Source: an uncultured Bacilli bacterium (GTDB lineage: Bacteria; Bacillota_I; Bacilli_A; RF39; UBA660). From it: a stretch of DNA of 24,175 nt. Position 1 is the first letter of the stretch; each line of letters opens with the position of its first letter. The position numbers were made by a program, and so were the translations under genes. The notes under the pieces were generated by a model, which saw only the letters and a list, made by a program, of their open reading frames with translations, did no database searches and was not told the DNA's origin. The stretch covers positions 1 to 24,175 of the forward strand of contig CANRAT010000016.1 of NCBI GenBank assembly GCA_947628685.1, in the 5' to 3' direction. Shown here piece after piece: positions 6,427 through 14,522 of this stretch.

Positions 6427-9366
6427 CTATTTAATTTCTTCTAATTTCACGCTTACAAGTTTACTAACTCCAGATTCTTGCATTGTAATACCATATAATA
6501 CGTCTGCATATTCCATAGTCTTTTTCTTATGAGTTATTACAATAAACTGAGTTTTTTCTTTTAATTTTCTAATATATTCACCAAATGCTTCTACGTTAAC
6601 TTCATCAAGTGCGGCTTCTACTTCATCTAGTATGCAAAAAGGTACAGGGCGAGATTTAAGTATTGCAAAGAGCAAACTAATTGCAGTAAATGTTCGCTCA
6701 CCTCCTGATAATAAACTAATACGTTTTAAAGTTTTACCTGGAGGACATGCTTCTATTTCAATACCTGTTTCAAGAAGATTTTCTTTATCAGTTAATGAAA
6801 GTTTAGCGTTTCCACCTTTAAATAATTCCCTAAAGGTAATAGAAAAATTTTCTTCTATAACTTTGAATGTTTTTAAAAACTCTTGTTTCATGACAGTATC
6901 CATTTCATTAATTATTTCAAGGAGTGTTGCTTCTGCTTTTGTTAAATCTTCTTGTTGATGTATTAAAAATTCATATCTTTCACTAACTTTAGAGTACTCA
7001 TCAATTGCTAGAGTATTAACTGCACCTAAATCTTTAATTTTACGTTTTAGAGCATTAACTTTATTTCTCGCAGTGTCGTGATCTTCATCTAACTTATATA
7101 GACTAATTGCTTTTTCATAAGTCATAGAATATGTTTCATTCAAAGCATTAAGTAAATTATCTAATTTAACATCTTTTCTATTTACATCAATTTCAAGTTC
7201 TCTAAGTAAGTTATTTTTTTCGTTATATAGGGAATTATCTTTCTTTATAGTGTGTTCAAAATCCTCAAGTTCATTTGATAATCTAATCTTTTGATTATTT
7301 AATACTTCTAAATCTGACTCTACTTTTAATCTTTTTTGATTTGCCTCATAATACTCATTTAATATACTTTCTTCTAAATCATCTATAGTATTATTTACAC
7401 CTTTATTACTATTTATCTCAAGAGTTATTTCATCTATTTTTTTATCTATATCTTCTATATTTTTTTTCTTAAGATTAATAAAATCTAATATACTTAATTT
7501 TTCTTTATTAGAAAGATATAATTTATCTTCTACTCCTTTAAGTTCATAATCAAATTCATTTATTTTATTTTCTATTTCTTTTTGATCATTTTCAAATTTT
7601 TCTTTTTGTTTAATATTATTTTCAAGTTCATATTTATCAGTTATAATATTTCTAACCTTTAAATTACCTCCTGTAAGTGATCCACCAACATGCAGAATCT
7701 CTCCATCTAAGGTAACTATTCTATATTTATAATCAATCTTTTTACTAATAGCATTCGCACTATCAATATTATCAACTACTATTACATTCCCTAATTGATT
7801 TTTTATAATATTTTCAAATTTTTTATCATATTTTACAAGAGAACTTGCAATATCAATAAATCCCTTTTCTTTTTTTATTATATTTAATGTATTAGTATCT
7901 ATAAATTTTTCTTTAATAATATTTAATGGGAAAAATGTTACTCTACCTAAATTATTTATTTTAAGATATTCTATTGCTTCTTTTGCGCATATTTCATTAT
8001 CTACTACTACGTTCGATGAATTTGCGCCTAAAGTAATAGAAATAGCCTTAGAATATTCTTCATTAACTTCCAAGAGTGCGCCTATATAGTTATTAATACC
8101 CCTTAATTTAGGATTTTCAAGTACACATTTAACTGCATATGGAATAGATGCATTACTTTCTATATTATCTTTTAATGTATCAATTTTAGAATTTAATATA
8201 CTTATATTTTTTATAATACCATTTAATTTATATAATAAATCTTCTTTATCACCTTTAATATCTATTATTTTACTTTCATATTCATCTATATCTTTTAATA
8301 TATTTTTTAACTCTTCATTTTTTACATTTATTTCATTATTATATGTACTTATATTGTTTTTTAAATTTAATTCTTCTTCTTTTAATTTTATAATATTATC
8401 GTGTAACTTTGTATCATTTACTTCATATTTTTTCCTTTCAAGTATTATTTGTTTTTTAGCATTTATCTGTTCAGTTAAAGTTGTTAACTTTAAAAGTTCA
8501 CTTTGAAGTGTACGAACTTTTATATCTATATCATTTATTTTATTTTTATAGGAAACAGTTTTAGCCTCATTAGATGAATTATTAGTACTTAAACTTAAAA
8601 TTTCTTTATTTAATTTTTCTATTGCTTCTTTATTTTCTTGATATTTATAATTTATATCTGTTATTTCATTTGCTATTAAGGCTATTTCTATTTCTTTTAA
8701 TTCTTCAGTTAAATTAATATATTCTTCTGCTTTAATTTTTTGTTCTCTAAGTGGTTCTACTTGAAGTTCTAATTCTTTTATTATGTCATTTACTCTATCC
8801 ATATTTTCATGAGTTTTTTCGAGTTTATTTAAGGCTTCTTCTTTTCTTTTTTTATACTTTAAAACTCCCGCTGCCTCTTCAAATACGACTCTTCTATTTT
8901 CAGGCTTACTAGATAATATATCATCTATTTTACCTTGAGAGATTATATTAAAAGACTCTTTTGCAATCCCACTATCCATAAGAATTTCATTTATATCTTT
9001 AAGTCTTACTTTCTCGCCATTTAAATAATATTCATTAGCCCCATCTATATAAATTCTTCTTTTTATTGATACCTCATCAAAAGCAATATTTAAATATTTA
9101 TCTTTATTATCGAATATTAAAGTTACTGATGCAGTATTCATAGGTTTTCTACTTTTACTACCTGAAAATATAACATCAGTCATACTATCTTCTCCTCTTA
9201 AAGATTTAACTGATTGTTCTCCAAGTACCCATCTTACTGCATCGACAACGTTACTTTTACCGCTACCATTTGGACCTACTATACCTGCAATATTATTTTC
9301 TAAATCTATAATTGTATTATCTGCAAATGATTTAAATCCATGTGCGATTATTCTTTTTAAGTACAT
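6427..9366 (-). CDS. smc: Chromosome segregation/condensation protein SMC (short-armed)
   Basis: SMC is the ATP-driven core of the bacterial condensin (with ScpA/ScpB) that organises the nucleoid. Motifs: Walker A GPNGSGKS at 31-38, Q-loop FNIISQGKIDDI at ~139-150, ABC signature LLSGGERT at 885-892, Walker B FCILDEVEA at 910-918 followed by the D-loop ALDEVN, and H-loop ITHKK. The hinge spans about 405-567, ending in GGSLTGG. The predicted coiled coils (~170-405 and ~570-815) are each about 235-245 residues, roughly 80-100 shorter than in B. subtilis SMC (~1186 aa total against 979 here). The ATG start has Shine-Dalgarno AGGGTGAT three bases upstream. It is the first gene of an operon with a LamG-type prepilin, holA and a metallopeptidase. 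Confidence 0.97.
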   Translation of the reverse strand: MYLKRIIAHGFKSFADNTIIDLENNIAGIVGPNGSGKSNVVDAVRWVLGEQSVKSLRGEDSMTDVIFSGSKSRKPMNTASVTLIFDNKDKYLNIAFDEVSIKRRIYIDGANEYYLNGEKVRLKDINEILMDSGIAKESFNIISQGKIDDILSSKPENRRVVFEEAAGVLKYKKRKEEALNKLEKTHENMDRVNDIIKELELQVEPLREQKIKAEEYINLTEELKEIEIALIANEITDINYKYQENKEAIEKLNKEILSLSTNNSSNEAKTVSYKNKINDIDIKVRTLQSELLKLTTLTEQINAKKQIILERKKYEVNDTKLHDNIIKLKEEELNLKNNISTYNNEINVKNEELKNILKDIDEYESKIIDIKGDKEDLLYKLNGIIKNISILNSKIDTLKDNIESNASIPYAVKCVLENPKLRGINNYIGALLEVNEEYSKAISITLGANSSNVVVDNEICAKEAIEYLKINNLGRVTFFPLNIIKEKFIDTNTLNIIKKEKGFIDIASSLVKYDKKFENIIKNQLGNVIVVDNIDSANAISKKIDYKYRIVTLDGEILHVGGSLTGGNLKVRNIITDKYELENNIKQKEKFENDQKEIENKINEFDYELKGVEDKLYLSNKEKLSILDFINLKKKNIEDIDKKIDEITLEINSNKGVNNTIDDLEESILNEYYEANQKRLKVESDLEVLNNQKIRLSNELEDFEHTIKKDNSLYNEKNNLLRELEIDVNRKDVKLDNLLNALNETYSMTYEKAISLYKLDEDHDTARNKVNALKRKIKDLGAVNTLAIDEYSKVSERYEFLIHQQEDLTKAEATLLEIINEMDTVMKQEFLKTFKVIEENFSITFRELFKGGNAKLSLTDKENLLETGIEIEACPPGKTLKRISLLSGGERTFTAISLLFAILKSRPVPFCILDEVEAALDEVNVEAFGEYIRKLKEKTQFIVITHKKKTMEYADVLYGITMQESGVSKLVSVKLEEIK

Positions 9367-9385
9367 CTTATCACCCTACTTATTT

Positions 9386-9414
9386 ATTATATCAATAAAA
9401 CTTCTTAAAAACAA
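9386..9414 (-). promoter_or_regulatory. Sigma-A-type promoter of the smc operon
   Basis: On the minus strand TTGTTT (9414-9409) and a perfect TATAAT (9391-9386) are separated by 17 bases. They lie just downstream of the terminator of the preceding gene and ~20 bases before the smc start. Confidence 0.7.
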
Positions 9415-9438
9415 GAAAAAAAAGAACTTTAGTCCTTT
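9413..9438 (-). terminator. Rho-independent terminator after the PRC-barrel gene
   Basis: On the minus strand AAAGGAC and GTTCTTT pair (7 bp, one G-U; + strand 9432-9438 and 9421-9427) around a TAAA loop, followed by a run of eight T. It starts immediately after the stop codon of the PRC-barrel gene. Confidence 0.75.
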
Positions 9439-9669
9439 CTAATATATTACTTTTACAAGAATAACATCTTCGCCAATCTTTTCTATTTGATTCCAACTTA
9501 TAGAAAATTCCTTTTTACTAGTAAAATATGAAATAATGAATTTATGTTTTTCGACTATAAGTCCTATAGTTTTACCATTTTCATCTATATTTAAATCTAT
9601 TATATTACCAATGTTTTTTCCATCTACTAGATTAACAACTGTCTTGTTTTGTAAATCTGAAAGCCTCAC
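9439..9669 (-). CDS. YlmC/YmxH-family PRC-barrel protein
   Basis: This 76-aa protein is one PRC-barrel: it begins MRLSDLQNKTVVNLVDGKNIGNI, then strands with IDENGKTIGLIVE, and the characteristic ISWNQIEKIGEDVILVK near the end. This matches the YlmC/YmxH family, which is linked to sporulation in Bacilli (B. subtilis YmxH/YlmC), although the molecular role is not established. The start is GTG (9667-9669) with Shine-Dalgarno GGTGAT three bases upstream. It lies between the glycosyltransferase (42-base gap) and its own terminator. The presence of sigG 1.1 kb away fits, but does not prove, a sporulation link. Confidence 0.85.
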   Translation of the reverse strand: MRLSDLQNKTVVNLVDGKNIGNIIDLNIDENGKTIGLIVEKHKFIISYFTSKKEFSISWNQIEKIGEDVILVKVIY

Positions 9670-9711
9670 TATATCACCAATATATTATATGAATATATTA
9701 ATTATAGTCGC

Positions 9712-10749
9712 CTATTTTATTTCTTCTTTTTGTTTATTATATATTTCTTTATAAAATTTTTCCCACATTTTTAAAACGTGTTCTTTAGAATAAAATTCAC
9801 TTATCTCTTTAGAGTAATTACTATACTTTTCATATAAATTTTTGTCATCTTTTAAAAGTTTAATATCTTTAATAAAGCCTTCGTTACTTTCTTCTGATAA
9901 ATATTTTTTAAATAATATATCCTTATAAAGGTCTAAATCTCTTAATAATAAAGGTTTTGATGAATTAACTGCTTCTAATATCGACATAGGAAATAACTCG
10001 TTATATGAAGGCATAAATAATACATCTGACATATTATACATTTTATTCATTTCATCTCTTGGAATTATTCCTAAAAATTTAACATTTTTTGGAGGATTAT
10101 CATATATTTTTTTTAATTCGTTATAACCATCAGTAATCTTACCAAATGAAAATCCACCACACCAAACAAATTTAATATTAGGAAGTTTTTTTGCAACCTC
10201 TACGAAATCTAATACGCCTTTTCTAGTTTGTACTTGACCTACTCCAAGAACAACAAAATCATCTTCTTTTATATCATATTTAGCTCTAATATTATTAATT
10301 TCATCAGTATCCATTTTATAAAATGAATCTTTTGAGACATAATTTGGTATATATGTTACTTTATCTTTTGATATTCCATTTTTCTCTAATTCATTAATAA
10401 ATGTTGGATTTACTACTACTAAATGATCTGCAGTATTATAAAATTTAATTACATATTTTTTAAATATAGAAAAAGCAGGTTTAGGTAAATTTATGCTTCC
10501 ATCTAAAGTAGTTGGTAAAAAATGTACGTATGCAACAGTTACTCCTTTACTTTTTTTCATCCTTAAATAATTTCTAGGTTCTACTGTATGAACGTGTATT
10601 ATATCAGCATCTTCTTTATCGTTAACTCTTACATCAAAGATATCACTTGCATTATCTTTAATTAGCGATACTTGTTCTAAATAAGCACTCCCAACACCTT
10701 GTCCATCTACTTTATCAGCAGAAGATAACATGTTAATAGATATTTTCAT
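9712..10749 (-). CDS. Family-4-type glycosyltransferase (GT-B fold), possibly glycolipid-forming
   Basis: The C-terminal half carries the GT4 pattern: VVLGVGQVQTRKGVLDFVEVAKKLP, then NVKFLGIIPRDEMNKMYNMSDVLFMPSYNELFPMSILEAVNSSKPLL, in which the E(x7)E nucleotide-sugar-binding motif is visible. The N-terminal domain begins SINMLSSADKVDGQGVGSAYLEQV and has HVHTVEP. This N-terminus reminds me of diacylglycerol glycosyltransferases that make glycolipid anchors (LafB/BgsA type) in Gram-positives, but I cannot confirm the substrate. There is no signal peptide, so it is cytosolic or membrane-associated. I chose ATG at 10747-10749; a TTG one codon upstream (10750-10752) is also possible, both following AGGAAGTGG. 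It has its own promoter and precedes the PRC-barrel gene. Confidence 0.85.
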   Translation of the reverse strand: MKISINMLSSADKVDGQGVGSAYLEQVSLIKDNASDIFDVRVNDKEDADIIHVHTVEPRNYLRMKKSKGVTVAYVHFLPTTLDGSINLPKPAFSIFKKYVIKFYNTADHLVVVNPTFINELEKNGISKDKVTYIPNYVSKDSFYKMDTDEINNIRAKYDIKEDDFVVLGVGQVQTRKGVLDFVEVAKKLPNIKFVWCGGFSFGKITDGYNELKKIYDNPPKNVKFLGIIPRDEMNKMYNMSDVLFMPSYNELFPMSILEAVNSSKPLLLRDLDLYKDILFKKYLSEESNEGFIKDIKLLKDDKNLYEKYSNYSKEISEFYSKEHVLKMWEKFYKEIYNKQKEEIK

Positions 10750-10770
10750 CAATAACCACTTCCTAGTATA

Positions 10771-10799
10771 ATTATACCAATTAATATTTTTTTTTACAA
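10771..10799 (-). promoter_or_regulatory. Promoter of the glycosyltransferase gene
   Basis: On the minus strand TTGTAA (10799-10794), a 17-base spacer and TATAAT (10776-10771) with an extended -10 TGG. It sits between the sigG stop and the glycosyltransferase start. Confidence 0.65.
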
Positions 10800-10803
10800 C
10801 TTA

Positions 10804-11580
10804 TCAACTTATTTTATTTTTAATATTGTTTAAAGCACTTTTCTCTATTCTAGAAATTTGTGCTTGAGATATACCTATTTCATCTGCAAGTTCCATTTGT
10901 GTTTTACCTACTATATATCTTTCTGTAATAATATATTTTTCTTTTTCTTTAAGAGAATTTATTGCTTCTTTTAATGCAACTTTTTCATCTATAAACTTCA
11001 TATTATTATTTTTATCTTCTATTTGGTCTTGAAGATATATTGTATCTCCACCATCATTATATATTGGTTCAAATATACTAAGTGTATCTTTCATACTATC
11101 AAGTGCATTACTAACTTCAAATTCAGTTAATCCAAGTTTTTCTGCTATTTCTTTTACTTTAGGTTCTTTATTTAATTTATTAGTAAGTTCTTCTTTAATA
11201 ATTAATGCGTGGTATGCAATATCCTTTATACTACGAGCAATTCTAATACTATTGTTATCTCTTAGATATCTTTTTACTTCACCAAGTATCATAGGTACAG
11301 CATATGTTGAAAATTTAACATCAAAACTTAAATCAAAGTTGTCTATTGCCTTTATTAATCCAATACAACCAACTTGAAATAAATCATCCATATTATCACA
11401 TCTATTATTATATTTTTTTAGTATACTAAGTACTAGTTTAAGATTTCCATTAACGAGTTCTTCTTTAGCTAAAATATCTCCATTTTTATATTTATTAAAC
11501 AACTCATTCATCTCATCATTACTTAATACTTTTATATTCGCAGTATTCACGCCGCATATTTCAACTTTGTGGCGTGCCAT
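10804..11580 (-). CDS. sigG: RNA polymerase sporulation sigma factor SigG
   Basis: Sigma-G directs late forespore transcription during endospore formation. The N-terminus ARHKVEICGVNT is the SigG hallmark (B. subtilis SRNKVEICGVDT). Region 2 contains LVNGNLKLVLSILKKY, DDLFQVGCIGLIKAIDNFD, VKFSTYAVPMILGEVKRYL and RDNNSIRIARS. Region 3 follows, ending with FEPIYNDGGDTIYLQDQI, and region 4.2 has GKTQMELADEIGISQAQISR. The length of 258 aa matches SigG (260). I start at ATG 11578-11580 because AGGAGA lies seven bases upstream and the protein then aligns with SigG; an upstream in-frame GTG would put the Shine-Dalgarno inside the gene. spoIIGA and sigE, the usual neighbours, are not in the window. 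I could not find a convincing sigma-F or sigma-G promoter upstream. Confidence 0.96.
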   Translation of the reverse strand: MARHKVEICGVNTANIKVLSNDEMNELFNKYKNGDILAKEELVNGNLKLVLSILKKYNNRCDNMDDLFQVGCIGLIKAIDNFDLSFDVKFSTYAVPMILGEVKRYLRDNNSIRIARSIKDIAYHALIIKEELTNKLNKEPKVKEIAEKLGLTEFEVSNALDSMKDTLSIFEPIYNDGGDTIYLQDQIEDKNNNMKFIDEKVALKEAINSLKEKEKYIITERYIVGKTQMELADEIGISQAQISRIEKSALNNIKNKIS

Positions 11581-11636
11581 AAAAAAATCTCCTTTCACCA
11601 TATATTGAGTGAAAAGAGATTAATTTATACAAATTA

Positions 11637-12737
11637 TTATAAATCACTTAATTCTTTATCTATTTTTTTATTATTTTTATGACAAATTATACCAATTATT
11701 ATACATGAAACAATTATTAAAGAAAATACTACTATACCAACTATTATTACATTTTTATTTAACTTGAATTTTGGTTTTTCTTCTTTAGGTACATTATTAA
11801 CTTTATCTTTAATTGCCTCTATTTCTTTTGAAATGTCTTTTATTGCATTAATTTCATATGTGTTTGTACTTCCATTTTCGGCAGTTACTATTATTTGTAC
11901 TTTATAATTATTAGCTTTTAAATCATCCGCACCTATTATTTTGTAAGTAGCATTTGGGTTAGATAGTTTTAAATCTAATTTAAGTTCATTTTCATCTTCT
12001 AAAACTGTTATATTATATTCATTTTGATTTCTTAAAAAAGTGATATTATGATTTTCAATTGTTAGTGAAGATAAATAATTATCACTTGATTTTTCTTTAT
12101 TTATTATTTCTTGTGTTATTGAAGATTTATCAGTTAAAGATGGCTTTTTCTGCTCTACTTCTTCTTTTTCATTAAATACTTTTTCATCTGATTTATTAAT
12201 ATTAAGCGTAATTGATTTATTAGAAACTCCCTCATATATAACTATATCATCTTCGCTAATATCAGTATTAATATCACTTGTTTTTATAAGACCTACAAGT
12301 ACACTTTTAATTTTTATCTCTGTAGTAGTTTTATCAGTATCTAATAAATAAAAATTAATAGTAGTTTTGTAATTTGAACAGTATAAAAGACCGCCTATAC
12401 ATCTATTAGCACTCCCGTAATTATCATTTACAGTATTAGTAATATAGTGCTTACCATCATAAGTAGTATCTAGAGAATCCCAATCATCGGAATTAAAATT
12501 TTTAACGTAAATTATACTATCATCAAATTCTATTTCATAATCTATTTCTATTATTCCAAGAGTATCTTTATTACTTTTATCAAATTCAGGAAAATCTATA
12601 TCAAATGTTAAAGAAAAATATTTACCTGTTGTAATATCACTGGGTCCTGTTAACTTTGTATTATTTATTGAAAATGCTGATACACCTAGAGGAAATAAGA
12701 CAAAAATTAATAAAATAATTAAAACATATTTTTTCAT
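11637..12737 (-). CDS. Membrane-anchored exported protein with cadherin-like beta-sandwich domain
   Basis: The N-terminus is a signal peptide (MKKYVLIILLIFVLFPLGVSAF, cleavage probably after VSA). An all-beta, cohesin-like region follows (~22-180) with a CIGGLLYC cysteine pair that could form a disulphide outside the cell. After a polar linker, residues ~222-300 (YLSSLTIENHNITFLRNQNEYNI, then ...TNTYEI) match the cadherin-like beta-sandwich domain (Pfam PF12733 type) found on bacterial surface proteins. A C-terminal membrane helix (~330-355) is followed by a short Lys-rich cytosolic tail. The topology is therefore type I, with the body outside. It lies between fhs (22-base gap, Shine-Dalgarno TAGGTGGT) and sigG (56 bases). 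Its partner is unknown; a sporulation or cell-envelope role is only a guess from position. Confidence 0.75.
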   Translation of the reverse strand: MKKYVLIILLIFVLFPLGVSAFSINNTKLTGPSDITTGKYFSLTFDIDFPEFDKSNKDTLGIIEIDYEIEFDDSIIYVKNFNSDDWDSLDTTYDGKHYITNTVNDNYGSANRCIGGLLYCSNYKTTINFYLLDTDKTTTEIKIKSVLVGLIKTSDINTDISEDDIVIYEGVSNKSITLNINKSDEKVFNEKEEVEQKKPSLTDKSSITQEIINKEKSSDNYLSSLTIENHNITFLRNQNEYNITVLEDENELKLDLKLSNPNATYKIIGADDLKANNYKVQIIVTAENGSTNTYEINAIKDISKEIEAIKDKVNNVPKEEKPKFKLNKNVIIVGIVVFSLIIVSCIIIGIICHKNNKKIDKELSDL

Positions 12738-12759
12738 ACAACCACCTACTAATTAAATT

Positions 12760-14403
12760 TTAAAATAAACCTGTTATAATTCCATCGCTATTTATATCCA
12801 TATTTAAATAAGCACTGTTTTTACCAAGACCAGGCATAGTCATTATATCCCCCATAAGTACTACTATGAATCCAGCACCACTACATAATTTAACATCTTT
12901 AACTCTCATATTAAAGTTTGTTGGCGCTCCAAGTAATTTAGGATTATCGGTAAATGAGTACTGAGTTTTTGCTATACATATAGGTAGATTACCTAAATTA
13001 TTTTCTTCTATTTTGGATATTTTTTCTTTTATTTCATCACTTATAATAACACTATCTGCCCTATATATTTCTTTTGATATTTTATTTATTTTATCTATTA
13101 TTGGCTCATCAAAACTATAAAGAGGTTTAAAATCTACTTCATTATTACAGATATCTATAACTGTTTTAGCAAGATTTGTAGCACCTATACTGCCACTTTT
13201 AAATGATTCACATATATCTATTTTAACTCCAAGTTTTAATACATATTCCCTTACAAAATCTATTTCTTTTTTGGTATCACTTTCAAATCTATTTAAACAT
13301 ATAACTATATTTTTTGTATATTTACTTATATTTTCAATATGCCTTTTAAGATTTACTATACCTGATTTTAAGGCTTCTATATTTTCTTTATTTATATCTT
13401 CCTTACTTACATTACCATTATATTTTAGACTTCTAATAGTTGCATTTATAACTACACAATTAGGTTTTAAGTTCGCTATTTGACACTTTATATCTAAAAA
13501 TTTTTCTGCTCCCAAATCAGCACCAAATCCTGCTTCAGTTACAACATAATCGGCAAGTTTTAATCCCAATTTAGTTGCAATAATTGAGTTACACCCATGG
13601 GCAATATTAGCAAAAGGTCCACCGTGTATTATTGCAGGATTATTCTCTAATGTTTGAACTAGATTAGGTTTTAATGCATCTTTTAAAAGTAATGCGACTG
13701 CGCCAACACAATTTAAATCACGAGCAAATATCATTTTTCCATCTTTTGTATATCCAATTAATATATTACTGACTCTTTTCTTTAAATCTTCCAAATCTTT
13801 AGATAGACATAGTATTGCCATTATTTCACTAGCAACTGTTATATTGTAGTGTTCCTCACGACATAAAGAATTATTATCATATTTTATTGTTACATTTCTT
13901 AAGGCTCTATCATTCAAATCTACACATCTATTAAATACTACTTCATCTATTCCAAGTGAATTTCCTTGATATATATGATTATCTATTATCGCACAAAGTA
14001 AGTTGTTAGCAGATTCTATAGCATGTATATCTCCCGTAAAATGAAGATTAATATCTTCCATAGGAACTACTTGAGAATATCCTCCTCCTGTTGCTCCTCC
14101 TTTAATTCCAAATACAGGACCAAGTGATGGCTCCCTTAAAACAACTATTGATTTTTTACCTAATCTATTTATTGCATCGCTAATACCTATACTAACTGTT
14201 GTTTTACCTTCACCATATGGTGTTGGATTTATTGACGTTACTAATATTAATTTACTATTATTAGTTTTATTTTGTATGTTTAAATCTATTTTTGCTTTAT
14301 ATTTGCCATAACATTCCATATCGTTTTCTATATTTAACTTTTTAGCAATTGAATTTATATTTAATAACCTTGCTTCTCGACTTATTTCTATATCCGTTTT
14401 CAA
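12760..14403 (-). CDS. fhs: Formate-tetrahydrofolate ligase (10-formyl-THF synthetase)
   Basis: The enzyme makes 10-formyl-THF from formate, THF and ATP, feeding purine and fMet synthesis. Signature motifs: the P-loop PTPYGEGKTT near residue 65, EPSLGPVFGIKGGATGGGYSQV, and MEDINLHFTGDIHAI; later TEAGFGADLGAEKF and the C-terminal GAGFIVVLMGDIMTMPGLGK. The length (~550 aa) is normal. The open frame extends to a GTG at 14412, but that GTG lies inside the AGGTGAT Shine-Dalgarno; a TTG at 14401-14403, four bases downstream of the Shine-Dalgarno, fits the spacing of its neighbours, so I start there. It follows the terminator of surface protein A and leads into the beta-sandwich protein and sigG. 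Confidence 0.95.
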   Translation of the reverse strand: MKTDIEISREARLLNINSIAKKLNIENDMECYGKYKAKIDLNIQNKTNNSKLILVTSINPTPYGEGKTTVSIGISDAINRLGKKSIVVLREPSLGPVFGIKGGATGGGYSQVVPMEDINLHFTGDIHAIESANNLLCAIIDNHIYQGNSLGIDEVVFNRCVDLNDRALRNVTIKYDNNSLCREEHYNITVASEIMAILCLSKDLEDLKKRVSNILIGYTKDGKMIFARDLNCVGAVALLLKDALKPNLVQTLENNPAIIHGGPFANIAHGCNSIIATKLGLKLADYVVTEAGFGADLGAEKFLDIKCQIANLKPNCVVINATIRSLKYNGNVSKEDINKENIEALKSGIVNLKRHIENISKYTKNIVICLNRFESDTKKEIDFVREYVLKLGVKIDICESFKSGSIGATNLAKTVIDICNNEVDFKPLYSFDEPIIDKINKISKEIYRADSVIISDEIKEKISKIEENNLGNLPICIAKTQYSFTDNPKLLGAPTNFNMRVKDVKLCSGAGFIVVLMGDIMTMPGLGKNSAYLNMDINSDGIITGLF

Positions 14404-14425
14404 TTTAATCACCTATAATAATTAT

Positions 14426-14455
14426 ACTAAAAAAGAATAGAAAAATCTATTCTTT
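14426..14455 (-). terminator. Rho-independent terminator of surface protein A
   Basis: AAAGAATAGA (14432-14441) and TCTATTCTTT (14446-14455) make a perfect 10-bp stem with a four-base loop. On the minus strand the stem is followed by six T. It lies ~70 bases after the surface protein A stop and before fhs. Confidence 0.8.
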
Positions 14456-14522
14456 AATACATTTTATTATTATCTATTTAAATAGTACATTTAAAATAAT
14501 TAGACTTCACTTGTGTACAGTT

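Noticed and set aside
11581..11640. Sigma-F-type promoter in front of sigG
   Set aside because: A GTATA on the minus strand is followed at the right distance by CTCAATATA-like sequence that does not match the GGnnAnAnT -10; too weak to report.
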